64,000 nucleotides of DNA from Collibacillus ludicampi (GTDB lineage: Bacteria > Bacillota > Bacilli > Tumebacillales > BOQE01), in assembly GCF_023705585.1 (NCBI RefSeq), contig NZ_BOQE01000001.1, positions 464,501-528,500 of the forward strand. Reading direction: 5' to 3'. Below are positions 1-8,260 of the stretch, piece after piece; position 1 is the first letter of the stretch, and each line of letters begins with the position of its first letter. The notes under the pieces were generated by a model. It ran no database searches. It saw nothing but the letters and a program-made list of their open reading frames with translations, and was not told where the DNA came from. The translations under genes were made by a program, and so were the position numbers.

Positions 1-172
1 GTTCGCTCCGGACAGAAGATTTTCTTGTTTTTTGAGGGCCAACCTTGTCGGCACATGTCCATCATCTTACACGACTGGTTAGGTTGAAGTGTAATGCACA
101 TAGATGAATGCCGTTCCAAGATCAGATGTTTTCACATAGTGTAAATCACCGATATGGAAGGAGGGGTGTTCC

Positions 173-292
173 ATGGATGGATGCTTTGGACTCTATACTC
201 GTTGGGCGGTTGTTTTCTTGATTATCTTTGTCCTGTTCTTCTTGCTCGTACCTGGCTACACGACCGTTTGTAAAAACGTTCCCGTTTACTAG
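173..292 (+). CDS. tiny single-pass membrane protein, YjcZ-like
   Basis: A 39-codon reading frame starts at ATG 173, seven bases after a very strong AAGGAGGGG ribosome site, and ends at TAG 290. Residues 11-28 form one hydrophobic segment (WAVVFLIIFVLFFLLVPG) after a short Gly/Cys/Tyr-containing head, and the tail is short and polar. Size and layout resemble the tiny YjcZ-type sporulation proteins of Bacilli (Gly/Tyr-rich head plus one hydrophobic helix). The family assignment is inference: the head is less Gly/Tyr-rich than typical members. The ribosome site is the main support that it is translated. Confidence 0.5.
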   Translation: MDGCFGLYTRWAVVFLIIFVLFFLLVPGYTTVCKNVPVY

Positions 293-594
293 ACTTTCGG
301 CGCTTAATCTTCCCTTTCTTCTCTCCGTTCGCATAGTGCCTCTACGAATCATGTGTGTATTCTACCCTACACGGTTTCATGCAGAATTGTATCGTGAAGG
401 TGTGCAATACTGTCCCCATCTACTAATCACCGATCATCAATGATCACGTATGTGGGCCGGAATGATTTCCGGCTTTTTTGTTTCTCCTGTTTCGAACGTT
501 CAGGTGACCATGCACAAATTTATCATACAAACGCATATGACGTTATATACCCGTCATTTACCCAGAAAACTTGTAAAGAGAAAGGAGTGGGGGT
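293..594. other. intergenic region before the MFS gene
   Basis: No credible gene is seen in these 300 bases. They hold the terminator at 456-479, a small palindrome around 431-446 (GATCA-TCAA-TGATC) and the AAAGGAG ribosome site at 581-587 of the next gene. No convincing promoter was identified by eye. Confidence 0.4.
456..479 (+). terminator. rho-independent terminator
   Basis: GCCGGAA (456-462) and TTCCGGC (467-473) form a perfect 7-bp stem with a TGAT loop, followed by six T. It would end transcription from the tiny gene at 173 and insulate the MFS gene. Confidence 0.75.
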
Positions 595-1818
595 ATGAGC
601 GAAAAATTGGAGTCTATTCCACATCAAATGAATGCACCATCTGCCAATAAACTCCTTGTTGTGTCAGGGCTCGGTCTACTTTTCGATTCAATGGATGTAG
701 CCCTTTTAGCATACGTTCTAGTCGCGCTTGCGAAAGAGTGGAACCTGCACCCTGATATCATGGGATTGTTGGGAAGCATAAGCTTTATCGGTATGGCCGT
801 CGGTTCCGCTTTTGCCGGACTCTTGGCCGACCGCTTTGGAAGAAAAAACGTTTTTATGTGGACCTTGCTATTCTACAGCATCATGACTGGGTTAACCGCA
901 TTGGCCTCTGGCATCGGCATCTTTATTCTATTCCGCTTTCTCGTCGGATTCGGATTAGGGGGTGAATTGCCAGTCGCCACCACGTATGTTCTCGAGTCTT
1001 CTCCTGAAGAAGAGCGAGGGCGCCGCGTCGTTCTATTGGAATCCTTCTGGGCAGGAGGTTCTCTTCTGGCTGCGTTAATCTCCTTCTTTATCATTCCCCA
1101 TATCAGTTGGCGCTTCGCTTTTCTGATCGGTGCTCTGCCGGCACTCTATGTGCTGGTCTTGCGCCGCGCCTTACCGGAAACACCCAAATTCCGTGCCCTT
1201 GCTGACAAACAAAGGATGAAAGTGGTTTTCCGAACGCTATGGAGCAAAGAACTGATCCGCGGTACGGTTGTCACCTGGATACTATGGTTCGTGATGAACT
1301 TTGCGTACTACGGTATGTTTCTGTGGCTGCCTTCCGTCATGGCTTTGAAAGGATATTCCCTCGTTAAAAGTATCGGATACGTTCTCATCATGATCCTTGC
1401 CCAAATCCCCGGATATCTTTCTGCCGCATGGCTTGTGGAGAAATGGGGACGCAAAAAAACGCTGATTTCTGCAATGCTTCTGTCTTCTTTTTCCGCTCTC
1501 GGATTTGGGTACGCCCCAAATACAACATGGCTCATTCTTTTCGGTCTTCTGCTCTCCTATTTCATGCTGGCCGCCTTTGCCGGAACGTATATTTTCACAG
1601 TGGAACAATTCCCGACGAAAGCGCGCGCTTCCGGGATCGGCTGGGCAGCCGGTTTCGGACGGATCGGCGGCATTATCGCTCCGTTCCTTGTAGGTATAAT
1701 GATTAAAGCTCACATAGGTTTCAGTATGATCTTCGGTCTTTTCTTCCTATCCATTCTCATAGGTTTCTTCGTCGTTTGGGCATTCGGCCGCGAGACAAAA
1801 GGAAGCCGATTGACATGA
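595..1818 (+). CDS. MFS transporter, aromatic acid/niacin-type
   Basis: A 407-residue major facilitator with about twelve hydrophobic segments. The cytoplasmic loop after helix 2 carries the MFS signature (GLLADRFGRK, about residues 81-90) and the matching loop in the second half reads WLVEKWGRKK. The first helix has a DSMD motif like that of the sugar/aromatic-acid:proton symporter branch that includes Bacillus NiaP (YceI), so a small organic acid is the likely substrate. ATG 595 lies seven bases after AAAGGAG (581-587). The gene stands alone between two terminators. The substrate is inferred from the subfamily only; no substrate-pathway genes adjoin. Confidence 0.85.
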   Translation: MSEKLESIPHQMNAPSANKLLVVSGLGLLFDSMDVALLAYVLVALAKEWNLHPDIMGLLGSISFIGMAVGSAFAGLLADRFGRKNVFMWTLLFYSIMTGLTALASGIGIFILFRFLVGFGLGGELPVATTYVLESSPEEERGRRVVLLESFWAGGSLLAALISFFIIPHISWRFAFLIGALPALYVLVLRRALPETPKFRALADKQRMKVVFRTLWSKELIRGTVVTWILWFVMNFAYYGMFLWLPSVMALKGYSLVKSIGYVLIMILAQIPGYLSAAWLVEKWGRKKTLISAMLLSSFSALGFGYAPNTTWLILFGLLLSYFMLAAFAGTYIFTVEQFPTKARASGIGWAAGFGRIGGIIAPFLVGIMIKAHIGFSMIFGLFFLSILIGFFVVWAFGRETKGSRLT

Positions 1819-1847
1819 TAAAAGTAACATAGTAGAAGAAAGTTTTA

Positions 1848-1869
1848 GAGGGGACATCCCCCTTTTTTT
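1848..1869 (+). terminator. terminator of the MFS gene
   Basis: AGGGG-ACAT-CCCCCT stem-loop followed by a run of seven T, about 30 bases after the MFS stop codon. Confidence 0.8.
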
Positions 1870-1906
1870 CATGCCGCAAGCAGCGTCATCAAAGGATGAA
1901 AAGTGT

Positions 1907-2073
1907 CTTTGGGTGGGCGTAATGCTTTGCGTGAGACAACGACCTTGGAGGTCGTCTTGCAACATTTGTTTATTATTCCATGCAAGACGACCTCCACGGA
2001 GCATGAGCGCAAAGCATATGCCTCAATGACGACCTTCATCGAACCCACGCGCAAAGCGATACACCCACCCAAG
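1907..2073. repeat. long palindromic repeat element, copy 1 (shortened)
   Basis: About 167 bp of non-coding DNA with imperfect terminal inverted repeats: 1907-1931 (CTTTGGGTGGGCG...) against 2050-2073 (...CACCCACCCAAG). An inner perfect 15-bp inverted repeat lies at 1947-1961 and 1981-1995 around a 19-base spacer. Read on the minus strand, the first roughly 140 bases match the element at 7817-8049 with only a few substitutions. This copy lacks about 60 bases of the distal arm, consistent with recombination between two internal CGCAAAGC boxes. Confidence 0.8.
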
Positions 2074-2165
2074 CACTCATTTTCAAGATAGCAACCGTTC
2101 CTCCCTTCCACGTGCGTGAAACGTTAAACTATGATAAAGTGTATGATGGATTACAATGAGGGGGA

Positions 2166-2918
2166 ATGAGATTGAATCTTATTTGGTCAAGCATCTTTCG
2201 TCCAAGTGCCTACAAGGAAATGACGAACGTCAAACTCGGGAATGCCATTGGTATATTTCTGCTCTTTTTCACCGTACTCGCATTGTTCAACGGTGTGATT
2301 CTCATAAAAGGAACGAATCAACAGATCATGTCACTGCTTCAAAATTACGATCAAAAAGTACCCTCTTTCACGTTTGACGGGAAGGAGTTGCACGTGCAAC
2401 AATCTGCACCGATTCAGTTATCGGATGACCCACAAAATCAGGTGATTATTGATACGTTGCATGATCGTCCGAATATCCCGACCGACACGGTATCTACCGT
2501 AGTATTCGGGAAAACTTCCATATATGCTTACAGTAGTACGCGCGGTTTGCAAGAGATGACTTATAATAAATTCCATCTTGATCCTTTCGATAAGGAGAAA
2601 CTCAAACAGTATATCCCGTATCTGCATTCGTTTTTAGTCACACTCATCATTTGTTGGGAACTCTTGACGATCATCGGCAAGTTTGTTTTAGTTACACTGT
2701 TCTCCCTGATTGCCTTGTTGTTCGCATCATTGGGAAGAATTTCTCTTACTTATAGACAAGCATGGTTGATCTCGGGGTTCGCCCTCGTACCTGCTTTTCT
2801 TATCAGCTTTGTCAACGGACTGATCAATTCCTCTTGGCTGACCCTAGCCTTTTGGGTTGCTATTTTTACGTATATCTATCATGGCGTGATCAGCTTTAAA
2901 TCTACAGCGAATCGCTAA
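2166..2918 (+). CDS. DUF1189 family membrane protein
   Basis: A roughly 250-residue membrane protein: one hydrophobic segment near residues 27-47, an extracytoplasmic domain of about 110 residues, then four hydrophobic segments from about 155 to 245. This plan and the terminal sequence fit DUF1189, which includes proteins of Bacillus maltodextrin loci (YvdJ type) of unknown function. The nominal ATG 2166 is only about two bases from the GAGGGGG ribosome site (2158-2164), so TTG 2172, seven bases away, is the likelier start (248 residues). It stands alone between the palindromic repeat and a terminator, so context gives no function. Confidence 0.7.
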   Translation: MRLNLIWSSIFRPSAYKEMTNVKLGNAIGIFLLFFTVLALFNGVILIKGTNQQIMSLLQNYDQKVPSFTFDGKELHVQQSAPIQLSDDPQNQVIIDTLHDRPNIPTDTVSTVVFGKTSIYAYSSTRGLQEMTYNKFHLDPFDKEKLKQYIPYLHSFLVTLIICWELLTIIGKFVLVTLFSLIALLFASLGRISLTYRQAWLISGFALVPAFLISFVNGLINSSWLTLAFWVAIFTYIYHGVISFKSTANR

Positions 2919-2941
2919 ACTGTACATGTCGGGCAAACTGG

Positions 2942-2980
2942 CTAACAAGCATGTTCATAGCTTTGTTAGTCTCTTTTTTT
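2942..2980 (+). terminator. terminator after the DUF1189 gene
   Basis: CTAACAA (2942-2948) pairs with TTGTTAG (2963-2969), followed by CTC and a T run (2974-2980). Confidence 0.6.
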
Positions 2981-3099
2981 GTGAACGTTTACACGATACG
3001 ACAAAACTTCTCTAGTTTTTACAAAGGAAACGACAAACCATTTTGCGAATGAATAGTGTAATAACGAAGATGAAAAGAGATGTGAAGAGGAGTGAGGAT

Positions 3100-3348
3100 A
3101 TGAGGTACTACGAAACGTTAAAAGTGCTTGATCCGCAGGAACTCCAACTCTTCAATGTAAAAGATCAGCCGACGGTCTCTACGGAAACGCCTTCTCAAGA
3201 ACATACGAATGTGATTCACAGTAAGGAAAAAACGATTCTGTTGGATAACCGGTTCTCGTACTTAAGGGAGCGAATGGCGTTACGCAAGAAAAAGCGCCAT
3301 CGCATCAACGCATTTGCAAATATCGTCCGCAACGCGCTTCATATATGA
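3100..3348 (+). CDS. small hypothetical protein, 82 residues
   Basis: Not recognised. The frame could open at 3043, but ATG 3100 is preferred because AGAGGAG (3086-3092) lies seven bases before it. The predicted 82-residue protein is soluble and polar, with a basic C-terminal third (RMALRKKKRHRI) and no membrane segment or known motif. It lies between the DUF1189 terminator and the bidirectional-looking terminator of rocA. Translation is supported only by the ribosome site and frame length. Confidence 0.45.
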   Translation: MRYYETLKVLDPQELQLFNVKDQPTVSTETPSQEHTNVIHSKEKTILLDNRFSYLRERMALRKKKRHRINAFANIVRNALHI

Positions 3349-3419
3349 TACTCCAAAGATGAAAATCATGAAAAATTTTGGTGATTGTCAGTATGGTGAT
3401 GATCCTTGGTCACAGTCCG

Positions 3420-3460
3420 TAAAAAACCCCCAAGCAACTGTCGCGCCTGGGGGTCTTTGA
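3420..3460 (-). terminator. terminator of the putB-rocA operon
   Basis: A CCCCCAAG/CTGGGGG hairpin with a T run on the minus strand (the AAAAAA at about 3421-3426), immediately after the rocA stop codon. Confidence 0.8.
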
Positions 3461-3466
3461 TTCTCC

Positions 3467-5008
3467 TTACAGTTTTTCACTAACCACTTTCGCTTGTGTG
3501 AAAAGGAGCAGATAATCACGACCGCCTGCCTTGCTGTCCGTACCGGACATGTTGAACCCGCCGAACGGATGAACGCCTACGAGAGCACCCGTACACTTGC
3601 GGTTGAAGTAGAGGTTTCCGCAATGCATATGGGTACGCGCATATTCAAGATGCTCCCGGTCGTTCGAGTAGACGGAACCTGTCAGCCCGTATTCTGTGTT
3701 GTTAAAGACATTAATTCCTTCTTCAAAAGAATCCACTTTCGTGATCGCAAGTACAGGACCGAAGATTTCCTCAAGCATTATACGCGCTTGATGGGGAACA
3801 TCTACGAAAACAGTCGGCTGGATATAATATCCGTTTCCTTCCGCTTTTCCTCCTCCCGCAACGAGTTTCCCTTCCTCTTTACCGATCTCGATGTATTCCA
3901 GGATCTTCTCATATGCTGCTTGGTCGATCACAGGACCTACCGGATAGTTTTCCTCCGCAGGACCTACTTGCAAAGCTTTTACCCGTTCAATCACTTTCTC
4001 GACAACTGCGTCATATACGTCCTTATGAATGATGGCGCGGGAACCTGCTGAACATTTTTGCCCTTGGAAGCCAAATGCAGACGTTACGATGCCTTCTGCC
4101 GCTGCATCCAGATCGGCGGACGCATCGACCACGATACCATCCTTACCGCCCAATTCACCGACGAATCGCTTGATCCAAATTTGCCCAGGCTGAATTTTTG
4201 CTGCCAATTCGTTAATGCGTAAGCCCACATCGCGGGAACCGGTGAACGAGATGAAACGGGTTTTCGGATGTTCGACCAGGAAATCACCGATCTCTGAGCC
4301 GGAACCGGGGATGTAATTCACAACACCTACCGGCATCCCGATGCTCTCCAGGAGTTCAACAAATTTTGCCGCAATCACAGGTGCCGTGGAAGCCGGTTTC
4401 AAAAGAACCGTATTGCCGGAAACCAGTGCAGCCGTCGTCATTCCGCACATGATGGCCAACGGGAAGTTCCAAGGCGGAATCACAACACCGACTCCGAGCG
4501 GGATGTATGTCAAACGATTGTCTTCACCCGGGTACGGCGTGAGCGGTTGGCGTTCTGCGAGACGCAGCATTTCACGACCGTAGAACTCCATGAAGTCGAT
4601 CGCTTCTGCCGTATCTGCATCCGCTTCTGCCCAGTTTTTGCCTACTTCATAGACGAGATACGCGGAAAATTCAAATTTACGGCGTCGAAGCTCCGCTGCG
4701 GCTTTGAACAAATAACCGGCGCGCGTCACAGGGTCGACAAGCTTCCATGTTTCAAACGTCTCAAGAGCCACTTGCATCGCTTTTTCCGCCAATTTTTGAT
4801 CCGCTTTGGACACAAGCCCTACGACTTGATCGACGTTTCCGGGATTGATCGATTTAATTTTCTTTTCCGTAAAGATCTTTTCACCGCCGATCACCAACGG
4901 ATACTCTTTTCCCAGTTGCTCTTTAACCGACGCAAGCGCCGCTTCCATAGCTGCTCGGTTTGCCGGATCTGCAAAATTTGTGAAAGGTTCATTTTTAAAT
5001 TCGATCAT
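3467..5008 (-). CDS. rocA: 1-pyrroline-5-carboxylate dehydrogenase
   Basis: Second enzyme of proline breakdown: oxidises glutamate semialdehyde/P5C to glutamate with NAD+. The 513-residue length matches the Bacillus RocA/PutC family. Aldehyde dehydrogenase landmarks are visible: [10 protein letters not shown] (178-187), the general-base Glu in ELGGKD (E285) and the catalytic Cys in GQKCSAG (C319). The C-terminus carries [13 protein letters not shown], typical of P5C dehydrogenases. ATG 5008 follows AGGAGG. It lies 28 bp after putB, so the two are one operon under the sigma-54 promoter at 6038-6052. No defect was seen. Confidence 0.95.
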   Translation of the reverse strand: MIEFKNEPFTNFADPANRAAMEAALASVKEQLGKEYPLVIGGEKIFTEKKIKSINPGNVDQVVGLVSKADQKLAEKAMQVALETFETWKLVDPVTRAGYLFKAAAELRRRKFEFSAYLVYEVGKNWAEADADTAEAIDFMEFYGREMLRLAERQPLTPYPGEDNRLTYIPLGVGVVIPPWNFPLAIMCGMTTAALVSGNTVLLKPASTAPVIAAKFVELLESIGMPVGVVNYIPGSGSEIGDFLVEHPKTRFISFTGSRDVGLRINELAAKIQPGQIWIKRFVGELGGKDGIVVDASADLDAAAEGIVTSAFGFQGQKCSAGSRAIIHKDVYDAVVEKVIERVKALQVGPAEENYPVGPVIDQAAYEKILEYIEIGKEEGKLVAGGGKAEGNGYYIQPTVFVDVPHQARIMLEEIFGPVLAITKVDSFEEGINVFNNTEYGLTGSVYSNDREHLEYARTHMHCGNLYFNRKCTGALVGVHPFGGFNMSGTDSKAGGRDYLLLFTQAKVVSEKL

Positions 5009-5036
5009 GATGATAACCTCCTCGTATCCTGTTTAT

Positions 5037-5957
5037 TTAATTTTTAAACATGCTTTTGATGACGAACGCCACATTCGCTGGGCGCTCCGCCAATCGGCGC
5101 ATGAAATACCCATACCAGTCATTTCCGTACGGTACATACACCCGCATGGTATATCCTTCTTTCGCCAGTTGTTCCTGCAGCCCCGTACGGATCCCATACA
5201 ACATTTGAAACTCGAACTGGCTGCGGGGAATGTTATGCTTTTCGGTAAATGCTTTCACATGCTGGATCACAGCTTCATCATGGGTGGCAACTGCCGCATA
5301 GTTACCCAACAGCAGATGTTTTTCAATGATTTTGATAAAGTTTTTATCCACATCCGTCTTCAACGGGAACGCCACTTCTTTCGGCTCTTTATACGCTCCC
5401 TTCACCAATCGCAAATTGGGACGGAACTCATGCAGGTCATCGATATCTTTTTCCGTTTTGTACAGGTACGCCTGAAGCACGAGTCCGACATGTTTCCCGT
5501 ACTCTCTGCGCAACTCTTTGAAGATAGAGATCGTCACTTCGTTGTGTGCGTAATCCTCCATATCGATGCGCACAAAATTGTCATGGGATTGGGCTACGTC
5601 GAGAATCCGGCGCATGTTCCGCATGCACAGATTCTTATCGATATCGAGCCCTAACTGAGTTAATTTGAGCGACAGATTCGACTTGACGCCTGCATCGGCG
5701 ATCGCATCCAATGTGCGAATGCAATAATCTGCCGATTCATTCGCTTCCTCACGGGAGGTCACGAATTCCCCAAGATGGTCCAATGTGGCAACGATCCCTT
5801 TGCGATTCAGATCGTTGACGGCGCGAATCGCATCCGGTATGGTCATTCCCGCTACAAACCGGCTGGCTCCGAAACGAAGCCCCCACTTTTTGGCGGCATG
5901 GTTCAACCCCTGATTTTTTGAAAGATACAGAAAGACATTTCTCATAAGTTCTTCCAT
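5037..5957 (-). CDS. putB: proline dehydrogenase
   Basis: First enzyme of proline catabolism: FAD-dependent oxidation of proline to 1-pyrroline-5-carboxylate, passing electrons to the membrane quinone pool. The 306-residue stand-alone monofunctional form is usual in Bacilli, where the larger PutA fusion is absent. Seen: the barrel strands with LRLVKGAYKEP near residue 185 and the C-terminal RRLAERPANVAF motif that belongs to the substrate-binding helix of PRODH. ATG 5957 follows GGAGCTTCCCAT. First gene of a two-gene operon with rocA, opposite a sigma-54 regulator that probably controls it. Confidence 0.93.
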   Translation of the reverse strand: MEELMRNVFLYLSKNQGLNHAAKKWGLRFGASRFVAGMTIPDAIRAVNDLNRKGIVATLDHLGEFVTSREEANESADYCIRTLDAIADAGVKSNLSLKLTQLGLDIDKNLCMRNMRRILDVAQSHDNFVRIDMEDYAHNEVTISIFKELRREYGKHVGLVLQAYLYKTEKDIDDLHEFRPNLRLVKGAYKEPKEVAFPLKTDVDKNFIKIIEKHLLLGNYAAVATHDEAVIQHVKAFTEKHNIPRSQFEFQMLYGIRTGLQEQLAKEGYTMRVYVPYGNDWYGYFMRRLAERPANVAFVIKSMFKN

Positions 5958-6037
5958 ATGGGAAGCTCCTTTCCAAGTGAAACAAGGAAATCACACGTTG
6001 ATTCAGGTTCATGAGCAACTCTCTGACCATTAAACAA

Positions 6038-6052
6038 GCAAAATCCGTGCCA
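6038..6052 (-). promoter_or_regulatory. sigma-54 (-24/-12) promoter of putB-rocA
   Basis: On the minus strand the sequence is TTGGCACGGATTTTGCTT. The -24 box TGGCAC is at 6047-6052 and the -12 box TTGC at 6038-6041, with the correct five-base spacer, matching the consensus YTGGCACGRNNNTTGCW. Start of transcription is expected near 6026, about 70 bases before putB. It matches the presence of a sigma-54 activator encoded divergently. Confidence 0.9.
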
Positions 6053-6103
6053 ACATAACAAGGTTACCTCTCTCTGAAAGTGAAAGAACATTTCCATACC
6101 AAG

Positions 6104-6121
6104 TGTTCAAAAATATGAACA
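6104..6121. promoter_or_regulatory. candidate enhancer site for the proline regulator
   Basis: An 18-bp inverted repeat, TGTTCA-N6-TGAACA, lies 52-69 bases upstream of the -24 box and close to the regulator's own promoter. The position suits an upstream activating site bound by the regulator at 6203. Binding is inferred from symmetry and location only. Confidence 0.5.
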
Positions 6122-6154
6122 TATGTATTGTATTGTTTATTTTTTTGTACAGAA

Positions 6155-6183
6155 TTGTTTAAAACACAGTATCTTTGTACAAT
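6155..6183 (+). promoter_or_regulatory. sigma-A-type promoter of the proline regulator
   Basis: TTGTTT (6155-6160), a 17-base spacer and TACAAT (6178-6183), followed by AGGTG (6191-6195) and ATG 6203. Confidence 0.6.
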
Positions 6184-6202
6184 AGATATGAGGTGAAGGA
6201 AC

Positions 6203-7807
6203 ATGTCATCCTTATTACACACGACTGTAGCCGATTGGATGGAAACTCTTATAAATGATCCTTCAGTTTCAAACTATCCAACCGTACGTTCCACCACCCC
6301 GTTTATGGAATGGATCCGACTCGTTCGCGAAGACACACCCGATTTTCTCGTAACGGACGAAAACGGTCATCCTATCGGCATTCTCTCCGTCACCCGGGTG
6401 TTACCACGCGTGGCGGAAGCCTGGGCGAAAACGCAAGCGTTTTTTGAAACGTTGCTCGATACGATATCAGAAGCGGTTACCGTCGTCGATCATAACGGAA
6501 TCGTTACTCATTGGAACAAATCGGCGGAAGATTTGTACGCCATTTCCAATCCATCGATCGTAGGACAATCGATTCACCGATTCGAATGGAAATCATTGAT
6601 GATCGCCAGGATTCTTGATGAAGGCAGAAACATTCGGCAGATCTATCATGAACCCCGCCCAGGCACACATGTGCTCGTCAATGCATCTCCTGTTTTTCAA
6701 GGGCAAGAGATCATCGGTGCGCTCGCATCCGAGCAGGATGTGACGAAACTCGTGCGGTTGCATAATGAATTGTTTAGCACGTCCGCCCAGTTGCGAGATC
6801 TCGAACAGGAATTGGCCCCGAATAACCAGCCGTTTCACAAGATTAAAGGCAGTGGACCAGCCATCACACATGCGATCTCACTGGCGAAACGGGTCGCGGT
6901 TACAGATGCCACCGTGCTCATCAGCGGCGAATCGGGTGTGGGCAAAGAATTGTTTGCACACGCCATTCATTCGGCAAGCCCGCGGCGAGAAGGCCCTTTC
7001 GTCGCGATCAATTGCGGTGCGATCCCTGCCGCATTGTTTGAAAGTGAGTTGTTCGGTTACCAAGGAGGCGCATTCACCGGTGCGGACCGCAAAGGTAAGC
7101 CGGGGAAACTGGAATTGGCACATGGGGGAACCCTGTTCCTTGATGAGGTTGGAGAATTGCCTCTCGATATGCAAGTCAAGTTGTTGCGCGTATTGCAGGA
7201 TCAAGTGGTCTACCGCGTGGGAGGGACACAGCCGATTCAAGTGAACGTGCGCATTGTGGCCGCAACGAATCGCGCTTTAGAGGAAGAAGTGAAAAAAGGA
7301 AACTTCCGTGAGGATCTTTATTATCGTCTCAATGTGGTTTCACTGGAGATTCCTCCATTACGCGAGCGTGTGGAAGATATTCCGGAGCTCGTACAACTGT
7401 TCGCCAAAGAATTTGCGCAACAATACGGGAAGCCTATGCCGCGTTTCGACCCCGAAGTGATCGTTATCTTCATGAATTATCATTGGCCGGGAAATATCAG
7501 GCAATTGCGTAACGTCATTGAACGGCTGATTATTTTGCACGAGGGAGAATGGATTCGCAAAGAGCATCTTCCGCTCTCGATGCAAGGACCCTCTTTACAA
7601 GAAGAACCGCCGGTTCGAACAACTGAGTTGGTTCCAAGTCCGGCGACAGGAGAAACGACTTTACAGCAATCGAGTGAAATCGCGGAGAAGAGTGCGATCC
7701 TCTCCGCCTTGCAGAAAACTTACGGAAACAAATCGGCCGCCGCTAGAATGTTGGGGATCTCACGGGGCACGCTTTATAACAAGATGAAACAATACGGATT
7801 ACTATGA
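6203..7807 (+). CDS. sigma-54-dependent activator of proline/arginine use, RocR-type
   Basis: A 534-residue enhancer-binding protein. Residues 1-70 hold a CBS-like stretch ([14 protein letters not shown]), about 78-185 a PAS domain, about 213-450 the AAA+ domain with Walker A GESGVGKE (242-249), the sigma-54 contact loop GAFTGA (289-294) and Walker B LFLDEV (311-316), and 490-534 a Fis-type helix-turn-helix. It should act on the putB-rocA promoter next door, with proline or a breakdown product as the signal (inference, by analogy with Bacillus RocR/PutR-type regulators). ATG 6203 lies seven bases after AGGTG. A palindromic repeat follows directly. Confidence 0.9.
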   Translation: MSSLLHTTVADWMETLINDPSVSNYPTVRSTTPFMEWIRLVREDTPDFLVTDENGHPIGILSVTRVLPRVAEAWAKTQAFFETLLDTISEAVTVVDHNGIVTHWNKSAEDLYAISNPSIVGQSIHRFEWKSLMIARILDEGRNIRQIYHEPRPGTHVLVNASPVFQGQEIIGALASEQDVTKLVRLHNELFSTSAQLRDLEQELAPNNQPFHKIKGSGPAITHAISLAKRVAVTDATVLISGESGVGKELFAHAIHSASPRREGPFVAINCGAIPAALFESELFGYQGGAFTGADRKGKPGKLELAHGGTLFLDEVGELPLDMQVKLLRVLQDQVVYRVGGTQPIQVNVRIVAATNRALEEEVKKGNFREDLYYRLNVVSLEIPPLRERVEDIPELVQLFAKEFAQQYGKPMPRFDPEVIVIFMNYHWPGNIRQLRNVIERLIILHEGEWIRKEHLPLSMQGPSLQEEPPVRTTELVPSPATGETTLQQSSEIAEKSAILSALQKTYGNKSAAARMLGISRGTLYNKMKQYGLL

Positions 7808-7816
7808 TAATAAGTG

Positions 7817-8049
7817 CTTGGGTGGGTGTATCACTTTGCGCTTGGGTTCGATGAAGGTCGTCATTGAGGAATATGCTTTGCGCTCATGCTCCGTGGAGGT
7901 CGTCTTGCATGGAATCATAAACAAATGTTGCAAGACGACCTCCATGGTCGCTATTACGCGCAAAGCATATTCCTCTTAGCGGTATAAAGGAAGCGGAACG
8001 ACCTTCAACTCACCTCTGCGCCGCAAAGCGATACAATCCACCCAAAAGC
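7817..8049. repeat. long palindromic repeat element, copy 2 (fuller copy)
   Basis: About 230 bp that can fold as one long interrupted hairpin. Terminal arms are CTTGGGTGGGTGTATC... (7817-7840) and CGCAAAGCGATACAATCCACCC (8022-8043). An 18-bp perfect inverted pair lies at 7866-7883 and 7958-7975, and a central 15-bp perfect pair at 7895-7909 and 7929-7943. The boxes CTTTGCG and GGTCGTC recur in both arms. It matches copy 1 in inverted orientation. No coding capacity or target duplication is evident. Confidence 0.8.
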
Positions 8050-8140
8050 TATTTCGTTGCTTGTGGCAGCCTCAAACTTCTCTTTCCGCTGAAAACACTT
8101 GTCACTCTTTTGTTGGCGTATCTTGTTATGAAGGAGTTGA

Positions 8141-8194
8141 AAAAACACCTCCTCTCAATCGACCGAATGACTCGTGATTCAGGGAGGTGTTTTT
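8141..8194. terminator. bidirectional terminator after the nitrite/sulfite reductase gene
   Basis: AAAAACACCTCC (8141-8152) pairs with GGGAGGTGTTTTT (8182-8194) around a 29-base loop, with A and T runs on both sides. It sits about 65 bases beyond the stop codon of the leftward gene. Confidence 0.7.
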
Positions 8195-8260
8195 CCTTGT
8201 CTCATTATACGGTGTCAGTCTATCACCTAGGCTTGTTTTCTATGACATTATTGATAGACT

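Noticed and set aside
1747-2111. Open frames across the palindromic repeat (both strands)
   Set aside because: They are produced by the repeated boxes of the element; the same peptide stretches appear in copy 2 with stops, so coding is unlikely.
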